This document shows positions 33,974-43,442 of a DNA stretch of 64,000 nt, in pieces. Below the pieces are notes generated by a model that saw nothing but the letters and a program-made list of their open reading frames with translations, was not told the origin of the DNA and did no database searches. The stretch lies in contig CAZAQV010000029.1 in NCBI GenBank assembly GCA_964487255.1, positions 14,667 to 78,666 on the forward strand, written 5' to 3'. Numbering within the stretch: the stretch's first letter is position 1; every line of letters begins with the position of its first letter. Made by a program: the position numbers and the translations under genes. This DNA comes from CAZAQV01 sp964487255 (GTDB taxonomy: Bacteria; Myxococcota_A; Polyangia; Polyangiales; CAZAQV01).

Positions 33974-36332
33974 AATCGAGTACGACGACCGCGTTGTTCG
34001 TTGGTTCACCTGGGCATCCATCATCTGGGGCATCGTGGGAATGAGCGTGGGCGCCCTGGTTGCACTGCAGCTGGCCTTCTGGCCTGCCAACGTTCACGAA
34101 ACGCTCTCGTTTGGTCGCCTGCGCCCCTTGCACACGAACGCCGTCATCTTCGCCTTCGTCGGGAACATGGCTTTTTCAGGCATCTACTACTCCACCCAAC
34201 GCCTGCTCAAAGCGCGCATGGCCTCCGACCGGCTCTCCTGGATTCACTTTTGGGGTTGGCAACTGATCATCGTGGCCGCCGCGCTGACGTTACCGTTCGG
34301 CATCTCGCAAGCGAAGGAGTACGCGGAACTCGAATGGCCGATCGACATCGCGATCACGGTGGTTTGGGTCGTCTTTGCCGTCAACTTCTTTTGGACGCTA
34401 GCCAAACGTCGCGAGAAACAGCTGTACGTCGCCGTCTGGTTCTACATCGCAACCATCATCACGGTTGCGGTGCTGCACATCGTCAACAGCCTGTCGATCC
34501 CGGTCTCCGCCACCAAGAGCTACTCGGTGTTTGGCGGCGTCCAAGACGCCCTGGTCCAATGGTGGTACGGGCACAACGCCGTCGCGTTCTTCCTGACCAC
34601 GCCGATCCTCGGCATCATGTACTACTTTTTGCCTAAAGCGGCCGAGCGGCCGGTGTTTAGCTACCGGCTGTCCATCGTCCATTTCTGGGGTCTCGTGTTC
34701 ATCTATATCTGGGCCGGTCCGCACCACTTGCTCTACACCGCCCTTCCCGACTGGGCCCAGTCTCTGGGCATGGTCTTTAGCTTGATGCTCTGGGCGCCGA
34801 GTTGGGGCGGGATGATCAATGGCCTGCTCACCTTGCGCGGCGCGTGGGACAAGCTCCGGCGCGACCCTGTGCTCAAGTTCTTCGCGGCCGCGGTCACGTT
34901 CTATGGCATGGCGACGTTCGAAGGTCCGATGCTGAGCATCAAGAGCGTGAGCGGGCTCGCGCACTACACCGACTGGATCATTGCCCACGTACACGAGGGC
35001 GGCCTGGGCTGGAACGGCTTTATGGCGGCGGGCATGTTCTACTGGCTCGTCCCGCGCCTATTCGGCACCAAGCTTTACTCGGAGCGCTTGGCGAACATTC
35101 ACTTTTGGACGGGAACCATCGGCATCTTGATGTACGTGATTTCGATGTGGGCGGGCGGCATTACGCAGGGCCTCATGTGGCGCGCCGAGTCGGGTGAAGG
35201 CGGCCTCCAATATCCCGAGTTCCTAGAAACGGTCCTCGCTATCGCACCGCTGTACTGGATTCGCCTCATCGGCGGCACCGTGTACCTGCTCGGTTTTATC
35301 TCGCTCGCCTGGAACCTGTGGAAAACCGCGAAGTCGGGTGCGCCCTCCACGACCAAAGTCGAGATCGTAGTCGAAGACGATGCCGAGCAGCTCACCCACG
35401 AGAAATATCTCGAGGGTGAAGGACAAGAACCAGTTCGGCAGCCCAGCACCAAGGAGATGATTTTCTCACCGGTCATGATTCTGTTGGCCGTGCTCACCGG
35501 CTTGAGCTTTCTGATGCTCGCGGGCGGAACCATCCTGCGCATCTTCGTGGTGGTGCTGATCGCATCGATCGCCATCATGGGCGGGATCATCATTTCGCTC
35601 GGAAATCGTGAGCGCAATGGCAAGACCTGGCACCACTTTTTGGAGGGTCGTGGTTTGATGTTTACCGTGCTCACCGTCATCGCGGTGCTCATCGGTGGCA
35701 TCGCAGAAATCGTTCCGATGGTGATGGCCAACGAGGAGCAGCTCGCCGCAACGAACCAGACACCCTACACGCCGCTCGAACTCGAAGGTCGCGACGTGTA
35801 CCTCGCGGAAGGTTGCTACACCTGTCACTCGCAGATGATTCGCCCTTTCGTGTGGGAGACATCTCGCTACGGTCCCGTTTCAAGAGCAGATGAATCGATC
35901 TTTGATCACCCCTTTCAGTGGGGCTCGAAGCGAACCGGTCCGGACCTCGCCCGTGAAGGCGGGATGCGCTCCCACCTCTGGCATTACCAACATATGATCG
36001 ACCCACGACAAATCAGTGCAGGCTCGATCATGCCGCCCTACGCACATCTGGACCGTCAAGACGTCAACTTTGCTGGGACGGCGGACAAGCTTCGCGCCAT
36101 GCGCAACATCGGCGTCCCCTACGAGCCCGAAGAGATTCAGAGCGCACAGCGTCACGCACAAGAGCAAGCCGTACAGATCGCGTCTGAACTGAGCACGGAA
36201 CTCGGCACCGAGGTCGCCAGCGGGACCAAGCTGATCGCGCTCATCGCATACCTTCAGCGTTTGGGAAAACCGGAGACGAGTTTTGAACCACCCACGACGG
36301 CCATCGCATCGGCCGAGAAAGAGGAGAACTAG
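33960..36332 (+). CDS. ccoNO: cbb3-type cytochrome oxidase, fused subunits I and II (CcoNO)
   Basis: 790 aa from ATG 33960, with AAGGA eight bases upstream. Residues 1 to about 470 are CcoN: twelve membrane helices with haem/copper His residues in LHTNAVIFAF, WYGHNAVAFFLTT, WAGPHHLLYT and AHVHEGGLGWNGF. After a charged linker and extra membrane helices (about 500-590) comes CcoO with a single haem c site CYTCH (about 620) and the conserved GPDLAREGG and GSIMPPYAHL. Fusion of N and O is known in some lineages but not in the classical four-gene operon. It reduces oxygen with high affinity and pumps protons. ccoQ follows after 2 nt. Confidence 0.95.
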   Translation: MKTIEIEYDDRVVRWFTWASIIWGIVGMSVGALVALQLAFWPANVHETLSFGRLRPLHTNAVIFAFVGNMAFSGIYYSTQRLLKARMASDRLSWIHFWGWQLIIVAAALTLPFGISQAKEYAELEWPIDIAITVVWVVFAVNFFWTLAKRREKQLYVAVWFYIATIITVAVLHIVNSLSIPVSATKSYSVFGGVQDALVQWWYGHNAVAFFLTTPILGIMYYFLPKAAERPVFSYRLSIVHFWGLVFIYIWAGPHHLLYTALPDWAQSLGMVFSLMLWAPSWGGMINGLLTLRGAWDKLRRDPVLKFFAAAVTFYGMATFEGPMLSIKSVSGLAHYTDWIIAHVHEGGLGWNGFMAAGMFYWLVPRLFGTKLYSERLANIHFWTGTIGILMYVISMWAGGITQGLMWRAESGEGGLQYPEFLETVLAIAPLYWIRLIGGTVYLLGFISLAWNLWKTAKSGAPSTTKVEIVVEDDAEQLTHEKYLEGEGQEPVRQPSTKEMIFSPVMILLAVLTGLSFLMLAGGTILRIFVVVLIASIAIMGGIIISLGNRERNGKTWHHFLEGRGLMFTVLTVIAVLIGGIAEIVPMVMANEEQLAATNQTPYTPLELEGRDVYLAEGCYTCHSQMIRPFVWETSRYGPVSRADESIFDHPFQWGSKRTGPDLAREGGMRSHLWHYQHMIDPRQISAGSIMPPYAHLDRQDVNFAGTADKLRAMRNIGVPYEPEEIQSAQRHAQEQAVQIASELSTELGTEVASGTKLIALIAYLQRLGKPETSFEPPTTAIASAEKEEN

Positions 36333-36334
36333 TC

Positions 36335-36514
36335 ATGCTCGGACGTTACGCAGCAGAGTTTTTTGAGAAGAGCCCCGCACTCATCTTTCCCTTGGTCGCT
36401 CTTGGGATCTTCGTGACCGTGTTCGTTGTGCTTTCCATCCGCGCGGTTCGCATGGACCGCGCGCAAACATCGGACCTCGCGCAGCTGCCCTTCGAAGGTG
36501 AGGAGTCCCCATGA
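36335..36514 (+). CDS. ccoQ: small membrane protein, CcoQ-like
   Basis: 59 aa, ATG 36335 to TGA 36514. One membrane helix (LIFPLVALGIFVTVFVVLSI) between an amphipathic N-terminus and an acidic C-terminal tail. Size, topology and place between ccoO and ccoP match CcoQ/FixQ, which stabilises the oxidase. Its stop overlaps the ccoP start (ATGA). Identity is by position and topology rather than sequence motif. Confidence 0.8.
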   Translation: MLGRYAAEFFEKSPALIFPLVALGIFVTVFVVLSIRAVRMDRAQTSDLAQLPFEGEESP

Positions 36515-37194
36515 AAGCCGAAGAATCACGCGTAGACGACATTCAGGGCGACATCGTGCACGTCTATGACGGCATCGAGGAAGCGGACAACGAGCTTCCC
36601 AAATGGTGGCTGCTCACGTTCTACGGCGCCATCATCTTCTCAGTGGGCTATTGGTTCATCTACCACGAGTTCAAAGTCGCGGACTTGCCGACCGAAGCAT
36701 ACCTCGCCGAAGTTGAGGCGCTGGCCGGCGCAGGCCAGGAACCCACCGCGGAGTACCTCGAGACCCTCGCGGCCGACCCCGCGCAGATGAAGGACGGCGC
36801 AGAAATCTTCGCGCAAAACTGCGTCGCGTGCCACGAACCACGGGGAGAGGGAAAGATCGGTCCCAACCTCACCGACGACTATTGGCTCCACGGCGGGAGT
36901 GTTATGGACATCTACAAAGTCGTCTCTGAGGGCGTGCTCGAAAAAGGCATGCCGTCTTGGAAGGGACCATTGGGCTCGAAACGAACACGGCTCGTGACAG
37001 CCTATGTCACGACCTTACGCGGCAAGAACGTGCCCGGTAAGGAGCCGCAAGGCGAACTTTGGACGGGCGACCAAGACGTTCAAGCCGATCATCGTCAGCT
37101 CGACGCAGGTGTCGCGACCGCAGACGGCAGCGCAAAGCAAGATACAGACTCTATGTTGGATGCGGCGCTTGGCACCCCAGACCCTGGTCGCTAG
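36511..37194 (+). CDS. ccoP: cbb3 oxidase subunit III (CcoP), one haem
   Basis: 227 aa. N-terminal IVHVYDGIEEADNELPKWW and a membrane helix (about 32-52) are typical of CcoP. Only one haem c motif is present, CVACH (about residue 104), with MPSWKGPL supplying the Met ligand region. Classical CcoP is about 300 aa and has two haems, so this is a short form; the region normally holding the second haem domain is a ~45-residue polar tail instead. It passes electrons from cytochrome c to CcoO. ccoG starts 12 nt later. Confidence 0.9.
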   Translation: MKAEESRVDDIQGDIVHVYDGIEEADNELPKWWLLTFYGAIIFSVGYWFIYHEFKVADLPTEAYLAEVEALAGAGQEPTAEYLETLAADPAQMKDGAEIFAQNCVACHEPRGEGKIGPNLTDDYWLHGGSVMDIYKVVSEGVLEKGMPSWKGPLGSKRTRLVTAYVTTLRGKNVPGKEPQGELWTGDQDVQADHRQLDAGVATADGSAKQDTDSMLDAALGTPDPGR

Positions 37195-37206
37195 AACCTA
37201 AGGTAG

Positions 37207-38577
37207 ATGGCCAGGAAGCTCCCAGTTGTCCGCGGAGAAGGCTCACTTCGCAAGGATGGTTCACACGTACGCATCCACCCAGCCGATGTGCGAGGCCGCT
37301 TTCAGCGGGTGCGCGCGCTCGTGTTCGCCGTGCTCATCGTCTTTTACTTGGCCTTGCCCTGGATTCGCATCGATGGCGACCCGCTCGTCTTTCTCGATAT
37401 CCCGGGGCGACGCTTCTTTTTGTTCGGGGGCGTATTCGGCGCCCAAGACGGCTGGCTCCTCGTTTTTGTATTGTTGGGTGTGGCACTCACACTCGTGGGC
37501 GTGACGGCGGTCTGGGGACGCATCTGGTGCGGCTATGCGTGCCCGCAAACCGTCTTTCTCGAGGGCGTGTTCCGGCGTATCGAGCGTTGGATCGAAGGCC
37601 CGGCCACGGAGCGACGAAAGCTCGATGCCGCACCCTTGACGCTTGCCAAAGCTGCGAAAAAGGTAGCGAAACACACCTTGTTCATACTGGTCGCCGCGTT
37701 GGTGGCGCACGTCTTCGTGAGCCTTTTCGTGTCGATGCCCTCCCTTCTGAGCATGATGCAATCCCCGCCGAGTGAGAACATCATTCCATTCCTGTGGATG
37801 GTTGCGATGACGCTCATCATGTACGGCAACTTCGCCTGGTTTCGTGAACAGCTGTGCTTGGTGATTTGTCCCTACGGCCGCCTTCAGTCCGCGCTGGTCG
37901 ACGATGAGTCGCTTGTGATCGGGTACGACGAAAAGCGAGGCGAGCCACGCGGAAAAGCTTCGGATCCAAACGCAGGGGACTGCATCAACTGCTTTCGTTG
38001 CGTCGACGTATGCCCAACCGGCATCGATATCCGAAACGGTCTTCAGATGGAATGTGTCGCCTGTGCGGCTTGTGTCGACGCTTGCGATGAGATCATGGTC
38101 AAGGTCGACAGACCGATCGGGCTCATCCGTTATGACTCGCTCAAAGGTCTCGCTGGCGAATACCAGAAGCGCTTTCGGCCTCGCGTCGCGGCCTATCTTG
38201 CCATTGGCATCGCGCTGATCTCAGTCGGTATGCTGGCAGCCCAAAAACGAATCTCTTTCGAGGCAAACCTGCTGCGCTTGCCAGGGCCCCCCTTCGTCGT
38301 CGAAGGAGATTCGGCTCGCAACATGTTCAACATCCACGTCACCAGCAAGTCCGCCGACCCGATGGTGGTCAAGCTCACAACCGATGCCGCCGACGCGGAC
38401 GTCTCGCTGGCTTCAGACCGGGTTGAACTTGAGCCCTTCGAGGACAAGCGCATCACGGTGATTGTGCAAGTGCCCAAGGGTCTTGCATCGCCACCCGACA
38501 AACTGCGCTTGGACGCATGTACCGAAACGGAGTGCAAGAAAGCAGCGGCCTCGATTCAACTCCCGGCGACCTGGTAG
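37207..38577 (+). CDS. ccoG: cbb3 oxidase accessory ferredoxin CcoG
   Basis: 456 aa. Several membrane helices in the first 210 residues with the conserved WCGYACPQTVFLEGVFRRIE and CPYGRLQSALVDDESLVIGYD, then a two-cluster ferredoxin domain (CINCFRCVDVCPTGIDIR and CVACAACVDACDE, about 258-300), another helix and a C-terminal Ig-like domain (about 370-456). This is the CcoG/FixG/RdxA layout; CcoG is reported to act as a cupric reductase in oxidase maturation. ccoH, which usually follows, is absent: the next gene converges from the other strand after 2 nt. Last gene of the operon. Confidence 0.93.
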   Translation: MARKLPVVRGEGSLRKDGSHVRIHPADVRGRFQRVRALVFAVLIVFYLALPWIRIDGDPLVFLDIPGRRFFLFGGVFGAQDGWLLVFVLLGVALTLVGVTAVWGRIWCGYACPQTVFLEGVFRRIERWIEGPATERRKLDAAPLTLAKAAKKVAKHTLFILVAALVAHVFVSLFVSMPSLLSMMQSPPSENIIPFLWMVAMTLIMYGNFAWFREQLCLVICPYGRLQSALVDDESLVIGYDEKRGEPRGKASDPNAGDCINCFRCVDVCPTGIDIRNGLQMECVACAACVDACDEIMVKVDRPIGLIRYDSLKGLAGEYQKRFRPRVAAYLAIGIALISVGMLAAQKRISFEANLLRLPGPPFVVEGDSARNMFNIHVTSKSADPMVVKLTTDAADADVSLASDRVELEPFEDKRITVIVQVPKGLASPPDKLRLDACTETECKKAAASIQLPATW

Positions 38578-38579
38578 GC

Positions 38580-39986
38580 TCACAACTCGATCGCCTCACC
38601 GCGCTCTGGCACGTGAACCGAGGGAAAGTCGCGCGACACAAGCTCCGACTCGAAGGCTCGAATCGCGGTCTCCTCTCCGTGCACCAACAAGACGTGACGG
38701 AGCGGTCCGCGTTCACGCAGCCCTTCGGCAAAACTCAGCAAGTCGGCCTGATCGGCGTGCGCGCTAAACCCGTTGAGCACGTGCACGTCAAACTTTCTCT
38801 CCTGCATCACCCCGAGCACACGAATCTCCCGCCGTTTCTCCACGAGACGGCGGCCAAGCGTATGCTGGGCTTGGAAGCCAACGATCACGACCGCACTTCG
38901 ATCGTCATCGACCACGGCCCGGATGTGGTGAACGATACGGCCGAACTCGCACATGCCACTCGCGGCGATGATGATCGCCGGTCCTCCCGCCGCGCTAATC
39001 TCTTTGGAACGCGCGACGTCCGAGACGTATTCGAGTCCTGGAAAATCGAACGGAGATTTCCCGGCGCTGAGCAAGTGAAGGGCATGCTCATCGTAGCATT
39101 CAGGGTGCATACGAAAGACTTCCGTGAGCCGCACGGTCAGCGGAGAGTCGACATAGACCGGCACCTCGGGCAATGCGCCGCGCGCATGCAGTCGACCGAG
39201 GGCAAAGATAACTTCTTGTGCACGTTCGAGGGCAAACGATGGAATCAGCACTTTGCCTTTTTGCGCAACGACCTTTTGAACGATTTGCGCGAGCTCCTCT
39301 TCCATTTCCTCCATCGGATCGTGAAGTCGGTCGCCATAGGTGCTTTCGCAGAGCAGAATTTCGATACCCGATGGCAGCTCGGGGTCACGCAGAATGGGCA
39401 TGTTTCGGCGACCCAGGTCGCCCGAGAACAGAAGCTTTCGCGTCGTTCCTTCATCGTCGATCTCGAGTTCGACGAGCGCGCTACCGAGCACGTGCCCCGC
39501 GTCGTAAAAAGTCAGCCAAACGCCGCTCGCGATGGCATGTCGGTGCCGATAAGGCAGTCCGATCATGTTTTCGAGCACTTCGACGACATCGTCCTGGTCG
39601 TAGAGGACCTGGACGGGCTTCATGCTGGACTGGCCCCGCGCGATCTTGTCATTGATCCACTCGACGTCGTGCAGCTGGATCGCGGCCGAGTCCTCAAGCA
39701 TCACCGCACATAAGTCGCGGGTCGCGGGGGTTGCATAGACGGGCCCTTGATAGCCACGTCGATAGAGCGTCGGAAGCGACCCCGAGTGGTCGATATGCGC
39801 GTGCGAGAGCACGACGACGTCAACTTCCGAAACGTCGAAAGCCAGCTCTCGATTGCGTTCGATCGACTCCTGCCGGTGACCCTGAAACATGCCGCAATCG
39901 AGGAGCACCGTCGCCTGGGGCGTGCGCACAAGGTGCTTGGAGCCCGTTACGCCCAATGCTGCGCCGAAGCTCGTGACCTCAATCAT
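38580..39986 (-). CDS. beta-CASP metallo-beta-lactamase-fold hydrolase
   Basis: 468 aa. Zinc motif SHAHIDHSG (about residues 66-74), then a beta-CASP insertion and the C-terminal signatures ASGMCEFGRIVHH and NGFSAHADQADLL with RMMBL. These define the CPSF-73/RNase-J-like class that cuts RNA, and the layout is the short bacterial type. It lies 24 nt after the start of the downstream-oriented kinase gene unit on the same strand, so it may be the last gene of the CBS-regulator-kinase unit. In many bacteria such genes sit beside USP and CBS stress genes; the RNA target is unknown. Confidence 0.88.
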   Translation of the reverse strand: MIEVTSFGAALGVTGSKHLVRTPQATVLLDCGMFQGHRQESIERNRELAFDVSEVDVVVLSHAHIDHSGSLPTLYRRGYQGPVYATPATRDLCAVMLEDSAAIQLHDVEWINDKIARGQSSMKPVQVLYDQDDVVEVLENMIGLPYRHRHAIASGVWLTFYDAGHVLGSALVELEIDDEGTTRKLLFSGDLGRRNMPILRDPELPSGIEILLCESTYGDRLHDPMEEMEEELAQIVQKVVAQKGKVLIPSFALERAQEVIFALGRLHARGALPEVPVYVDSPLTVRLTEVFRMHPECYDEHALHLLSAGKSPFDFPGLEYVSDVARSKEISAAGGPAIIIAASGMCEFGRIVHHIRAVVDDDRSAVVIVGFQAQHTLGRRLVEKRREIRVLGVMQERKFDVHVLNGFSAHADQADLLSFAEGLRERGPLRHVLLVHGEETAIRAFESELVSRDFPSVHVPERGEAIEL

Positions 39987-40010
39987 CGTGCCGCCATTTC
40001 TTTCTGCAGC

Positions 40011-41087
40011 TCACAGGCAATAGGTGGGGAGGCGAATCGTAAATGTCGTGCCGACCTCCGCTTCGCTCACATAAGATATGCTGCCGCCGTGAAGTCGGAT
40101 GATCTGCTCGACCAGCGGAAGCCCCAAGCCGGTTCCGTTGGCTTTCGTCGTCTTGAACGGCTGAAACACGTTGATGTCCGGAGAGATGCCAAGGCCCGTG
40201 TCGACGACGTCGATCTCCACCGCGTCACTTTCGGCGCGCGCGCGAAAGGTGAGCGTGCCGCCCTGCGGCATTGCTTCGATCGCATTTTTGCCCAGGTTGA
40301 GCAGCACCTGCTGCAGTTTATCCCGGTTGGCATCGATAGTCGGCAGCGCGTCGGCGATCTCGCACTTGACCACGATGTGCGCTGAGCTGCTGGTGAGAAC
40401 GTGATGCTCGGCCGTCGTCTTGATGAGCGACGGAACATCGACCGCTTCTCTCGTCATGTCAGGCGGCCGCCCATACTGGCGAAACTCGTCGAGCAACCGC
40501 CCGAGCCGTCGTAGCTCCTGCGTGATGACGGCGGCACTTTCCCGCAAAGCGTGGTTCTCTTTGCTGAGCCCTCGTTCGAGAAGCTGCGCATGAAGCAGCA
40601 TGTTGTTGAGTGGGTTGCCCACTTCGTGTGCGAACACCGAAGAGCTCAGCCCGACCGCCGAACGACGCTCCTGCTCGACGAGGGTGCGCTGCATTTTGAG
40701 TTCTTCGGAGACATCGCGGATAAAGGCGCCAAACCGAACGTGCTCGTTGATCTGAAGCTCGGTGACCGACAGCTCGATTGGAAAAAGCTCTCCTGACTTG
40801 CGTTTGGCTTGGACACGTCGAATGCGGCCGATTGCGCGCTTCTCTCCTGTTTGTTGGTAATGTTTGATGTAACCGTCGTGCTCACTGCGGTACGGGTCGG
40901 GCATCAGCACGCGGACGTTCTGGCCGATCACCTCCTGACGCGCAAACCCGAACACACGCTCCGCCGAGCGATTGAAAAAGCTGATCTCACCCGTAGCATC
41001 GATGAAGACGACGGCGTCCTGGCAGGACTCGATGAGGTTTGAAAAACTTAAGCGAACGCTCTCGGGCGTATCGGGCGCGCTAGTCAT
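40011..41087 (-). CDS. PAS-domain sensor histidine kinase, NtrB-like
   Basis: 358 aa, soluble. An N-terminal PAS domain (about 15-135: CQDAVVFIDATGEISFFNRSAERVFGF) is followed by a HisKA segment with the phospho-acceptor motif FAHEVGNPLNNMLLHAQLL and an HATPase_c domain (N box LLNLGKNAIEAMPQGG, G1 DTGLGISPDI, G2 GTGLGLPLVEQII). No membrane helix, so it senses an internal signal. It overlaps the regulator gene by 8 bp; together they form an NtrB/NtrC-type two-component pair. PAS ligand unknown; no haem-binding motif seen. Confidence 0.92.
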   Translation of the reverse strand: MTSAPDTPESVRLSFSNLIESCQDAVVFIDATGEISFFNRSAERVFGFARQEVIGQNVRVLMPDPYRSEHDGYIKHYQQTGEKRAIGRIRRVQAKRKSGELFPIELSVTELQINEHVRFGAFIRDVSEELKMQRTLVEQERRSAVGLSSSVFAHEVGNPLNNMLLHAQLLERGLSKENHALRESAAVITQELRRLGRLLDEFRQYGRPPDMTREAVDVPSLIKTTAEHHVLTSSSAHIVVKCEIADALPTIDANRDKLQQVLLNLGKNAIEAMPQGGTLTFRARAESDAVEIDVVDTGLGISPDINVFQPFKTTKANGTGLGLPLVEQIIRLHGGSISYVSEAEVGTTFTIRLPTYCL

Positions 41088-42477
41088 CAGCCGCTTGCCA
41101 TTCCTTGAGGCGATACTGAATTTTGCGTTGGCTCATGCCCAGCGCTTTGGCGGCCTCCGCGGTTGACCCCCCCACCGCGTCGAGCGTTCTTTCAATTACC
41201 AGGCGTTCGACCTCGGCCATCGAAACCCCGGGCACGAGCAGGCTCAAGTCGTCGTTACCCGATGCCTCAAGTTCCAAGCTCGACAGGTCGCTGACATCGA
41301 CGCGCCGCCCCGGTGCCATCACCACGGCCCGCTCCACCGCGTTTTCCAGCTCGCGTACGTTCCCCGGCCAAGAATAGCGCAGCAAGTATTGCAGCGCAGC
41401 GTCGGTAAAGCCCTCAATGTCCCGCTCGTTCTCTTGCACGTACTTTTGAAGGAAGACCTGTGCCAGAAGCGGAACGTCGCTCCGCCGCGCTCGCAAAGGT
41501 GGCAGCGCCAAGTTGACGACATTGAGGCGGTAGTAGAGGTCCTGGCGAAACTCGCCTTGCTCGACGAGCTCGGCGAGGTTGCGGTTGGTCGCAGCAATAA
41601 TTCGCACGTCAACGCGAACCGTATCGTTGCCTCCCACCCGTTCGAACTCGCGCTCCTGCAAAAAGCGCAGAATCTTGACCTGCAGCGCCATCGGTATTTC
41701 GCTCACCTCGTCAAGAAACAGCGTCCCACCGTCGGCCTGCTTAAAGCGCCCGTCGCGGCGTCCGACCGCACCGGTAAACGCACCACGCTCATGGCCAAAG
41801 AGTTCCGATTCAAGAAGGTTCTCGGCCAAGGCGGCGCAGTTGAGCTTGACCAGGGGTTTGTCGGCGCGTTTGGAGGTGTAGTGAATGGCGGACGCAACCA
41901 GCTCTTTGCCGGTACCGGTCTCACCGGTAATTAAGACAGTCGCCCGGCTTGGCGCGACTTGGTGGATCTGTTTCATCAGCCGCTGCATCGAGGGGTGGTC
42001 GCCCACGACATTGTCGATACGGTGGCGGCGCTTGAGCTGTTCGCGCAGGGAACCGACCTCTTTCTGCAACCGAGCGCGCGCGACCGAACGGCCCACGATC
42101 GCCACGACAACGTCGAGCTCGAGCGGTTTGGTCAGATAGTTTTCCGCTCCCTTTTTAATGGCTTCCACCGCGCTTTGGATGGAGCCAAAGGCCGTCATCA
42201 CCACCCATACGCTTTGCGGGCAAATGCGCCGCCCTTGCTCCAGCAGGCCAAGACCGTCCATGCCCGGCATTTTCAAGTCGGTGAGCACAACGTCTGGGTC
42301 GAAGTCTGCGATCACGCGAAGCGCATGCTGCGCGTCCGATGCCGAAAACGTCTCGTACCCTTCAGACTCGAGACAAGCACAGAGGGCCGCACGTGCGTTC
42401 GCCTCGTCGTCCACAATGAGAACACGGCCGCCCTGGGCCGAAAACACTACGTCATCACTGTTGCTTTGCGCACTCAT
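41080..42477 (-). CDS. NtrC-family sigma-54 response regulator
   Basis: 465 aa. Receiver domain (about 15-130) with phospho-Asp in DVVLTDLKMPGMDG (about 61), AAA+ domain with Walker A GETGTGKE (about 180), sigma-54-contact loop ELFGHERGAFTGA (about 225-236) and Walker B GGTLFLDEVSE, then a Fis-type HTH (STAEAAKALGMSQRKIQYRL) at the end. All parts of an intact sigma-54 activator are present. Encoded with its kinase and directly after a CBS-hemerythrin gene. It is the leading candidate to act at the sigma-54 promoters described here, including its own operon. Confidence 0.94.
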   Translation of the reverse strand: MSAQSNSDDVVFSAQGGRVLIVDDEANARAALCACLESEGYETFSASDAQHALRVIADFDPDVVLTDLKMPGMDGLGLLEQGRRICPQSVWVVMTAFGSIQSAVEAIKKGAENYLTKPLELDVVVAIVGRSVARARLQKEVGSLREQLKRRHRIDNVVGDHPSMQRLMKQIHQVAPSRATVLITGETGTGKELVASAIHYTSKRADKPLVKLNCAALAENLLESELFGHERGAFTGAVGRRDGRFKQADGGTLFLDEVSEIPMALQVKILRFLQEREFERVGGNDTVRVDVRIIAATNRNLAELVEQGEFRQDLYYRLNVVNLALPPLRARRSDVPLLAQVFLQKYVQENERDIEGFTDAALQYLLRYSWPGNVRELENAVERAVVMAPGRRVDVSDLSSLELEASGNDDLSLLVPGVSMAEVERLVIERTLDAVGGSTAEAAKALGMSQRKIQYRLKEWQAADD

Positions 42478-42510
42478 AGAACCCTACGCACGGACATCGA
42501 TCGACGGTTT

Positions 42511-43374
42511 CTACCCGCCGAAGGTGTCCACGACGGTCGGAATATCAGAGAGCATGTCTTCCGTCAGCACCTCTCGCTCTTCGCGTTCGAGATCCTGCAA
42601 TGCCGTCGGGATCCAGGCGCGCAGGGACGCCACCAATTCGGTATTCGTCATCGTATCGCTATCGGCAAGTTGGCTGGCGAGTTTCTCTCGTTGCGCCCGG
42701 TGGTTCTCGTGTAGTTGAGCCTCACGCTCCTCGCCAAACGCGTTGGCTTCGCGAAGCACGGGACTCAGCAGCTGCTCTTCGCGCTCCAAGTGGTCGCAAA
42801 GCGATGTGTACAGGTCGCGTGTCTTGGTCCGCAACTCAAGCACGGCATCCTCACGGTCAAACTCGGCTTGATCCAGCAGACCTTCGACCGCTTGCACGGA
42901 CCGACGCAGCGACTGGTGCTCGCGAAGAAGGCGCTCCCGCAGTCTCTTGGGGCTCTCGTAATCTTCGCGCTGAATCTTACCAAAGAGAAGCAGGTCGCCG
43001 AGCGCACGCAGCAGGTCCGTGGTTGTCACGATGCCCAACACTTCGTCCTCGTCCATCACGATCGCCGAACCGATCTTGCGGGCCGAGAGTGCACGAGACA
43101 CCTGATAAAGCGGTGCGCTCGCCTCGATGGTGAAAAGGTCCGTTTGCATGATTTCCCCCACCGAGGTGCGTTGCAGGTCGAGCTGGGTGACGCCCGCGAT
43201 CATGGCAATGTCTCGGTCACTGACCACACCGGCAAGCTTGCCCTCATCGAACACGGGTAGATGGCGAAGCTTGAGCCGCCGCATGCGCGCCTCGGCAGAG
43301 GCAATGCTCTGGTCGGCGCCGATCCCATTCGGTAGCGCTGTCATGACCTCGGTAACCCGCAGGGTGTTGTCCAT
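42511..43374 (-). CDS. CBS-domain pair fused to hemerythrin-like domain
   Basis: 287 aa. Residues 1-125: two CBS motifs (SIASAEARMRRLKLRHLPVFDEGKLAG split over two strands; LYQVSRALSARKIGSAIVMD with TTTDLLRAL). Residues about 145-270: four-helix HHE-type domain with LLREHQSLRR, SLCDHLEREEQLL and LHENHRAQREKL, keeping several His/Glu expected in a diiron site. This joins adenine-nucleotide sensing to a possible oxygen or NO sensor. First gene of the unit that continues with the sigma-54 regulator and kinase 33 nt downstream, so it may feed that pathway. Predicted transcript start only about 4 nt before the ATG. Confidence 0.85.
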   Translation of the reverse strand: MDNTLRVTEVMTALPNGIGADQSIASAEARMRRLKLRHLPVFDEGKLAGVVSDRDIAMIAGVTQLDLQRTSVGEIMQTDLFTIEASAPLYQVSRALSARKIGSAIVMDEDEVLGIVTTTDLLRALGDLLLFGKIQREDYESPKRLRERLLREHQSLRRSVQAVEGLLDQAEFDREDAVLELRTKTRDLYTSLCDHLEREEQLLSPVLREANAFGEEREAQLHENHRAQREKLASQLADSDTMTNTELVASLRAWIPTALQDLEREEREVLTEDMLSDIPTVVDTFGG

Positions 43375-43389
43375 GTCTGATGGCTACTA

Positions 43390-43404
43390 GCAAGTCACGT
43401 TCCA
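43390..43404 (-). promoter_or_regulatory. sigma-54 promoter for CBS-hemerythrin/NtrC/NtrB unit
   Basis: On the minus strand TGGAACGtgacTTGC: one mismatch to the consensus, correct 10-bp spacing. Predicted start about 43378, four bases before the ATG at 43374. Would make the regulator operon itself sigma-54 dependent. Confidence 0.72.
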
Positions 43405-43442
43405 GCCACGTCTCGCCGTTTTTCGCGAGCTCCGCAGGCCTA

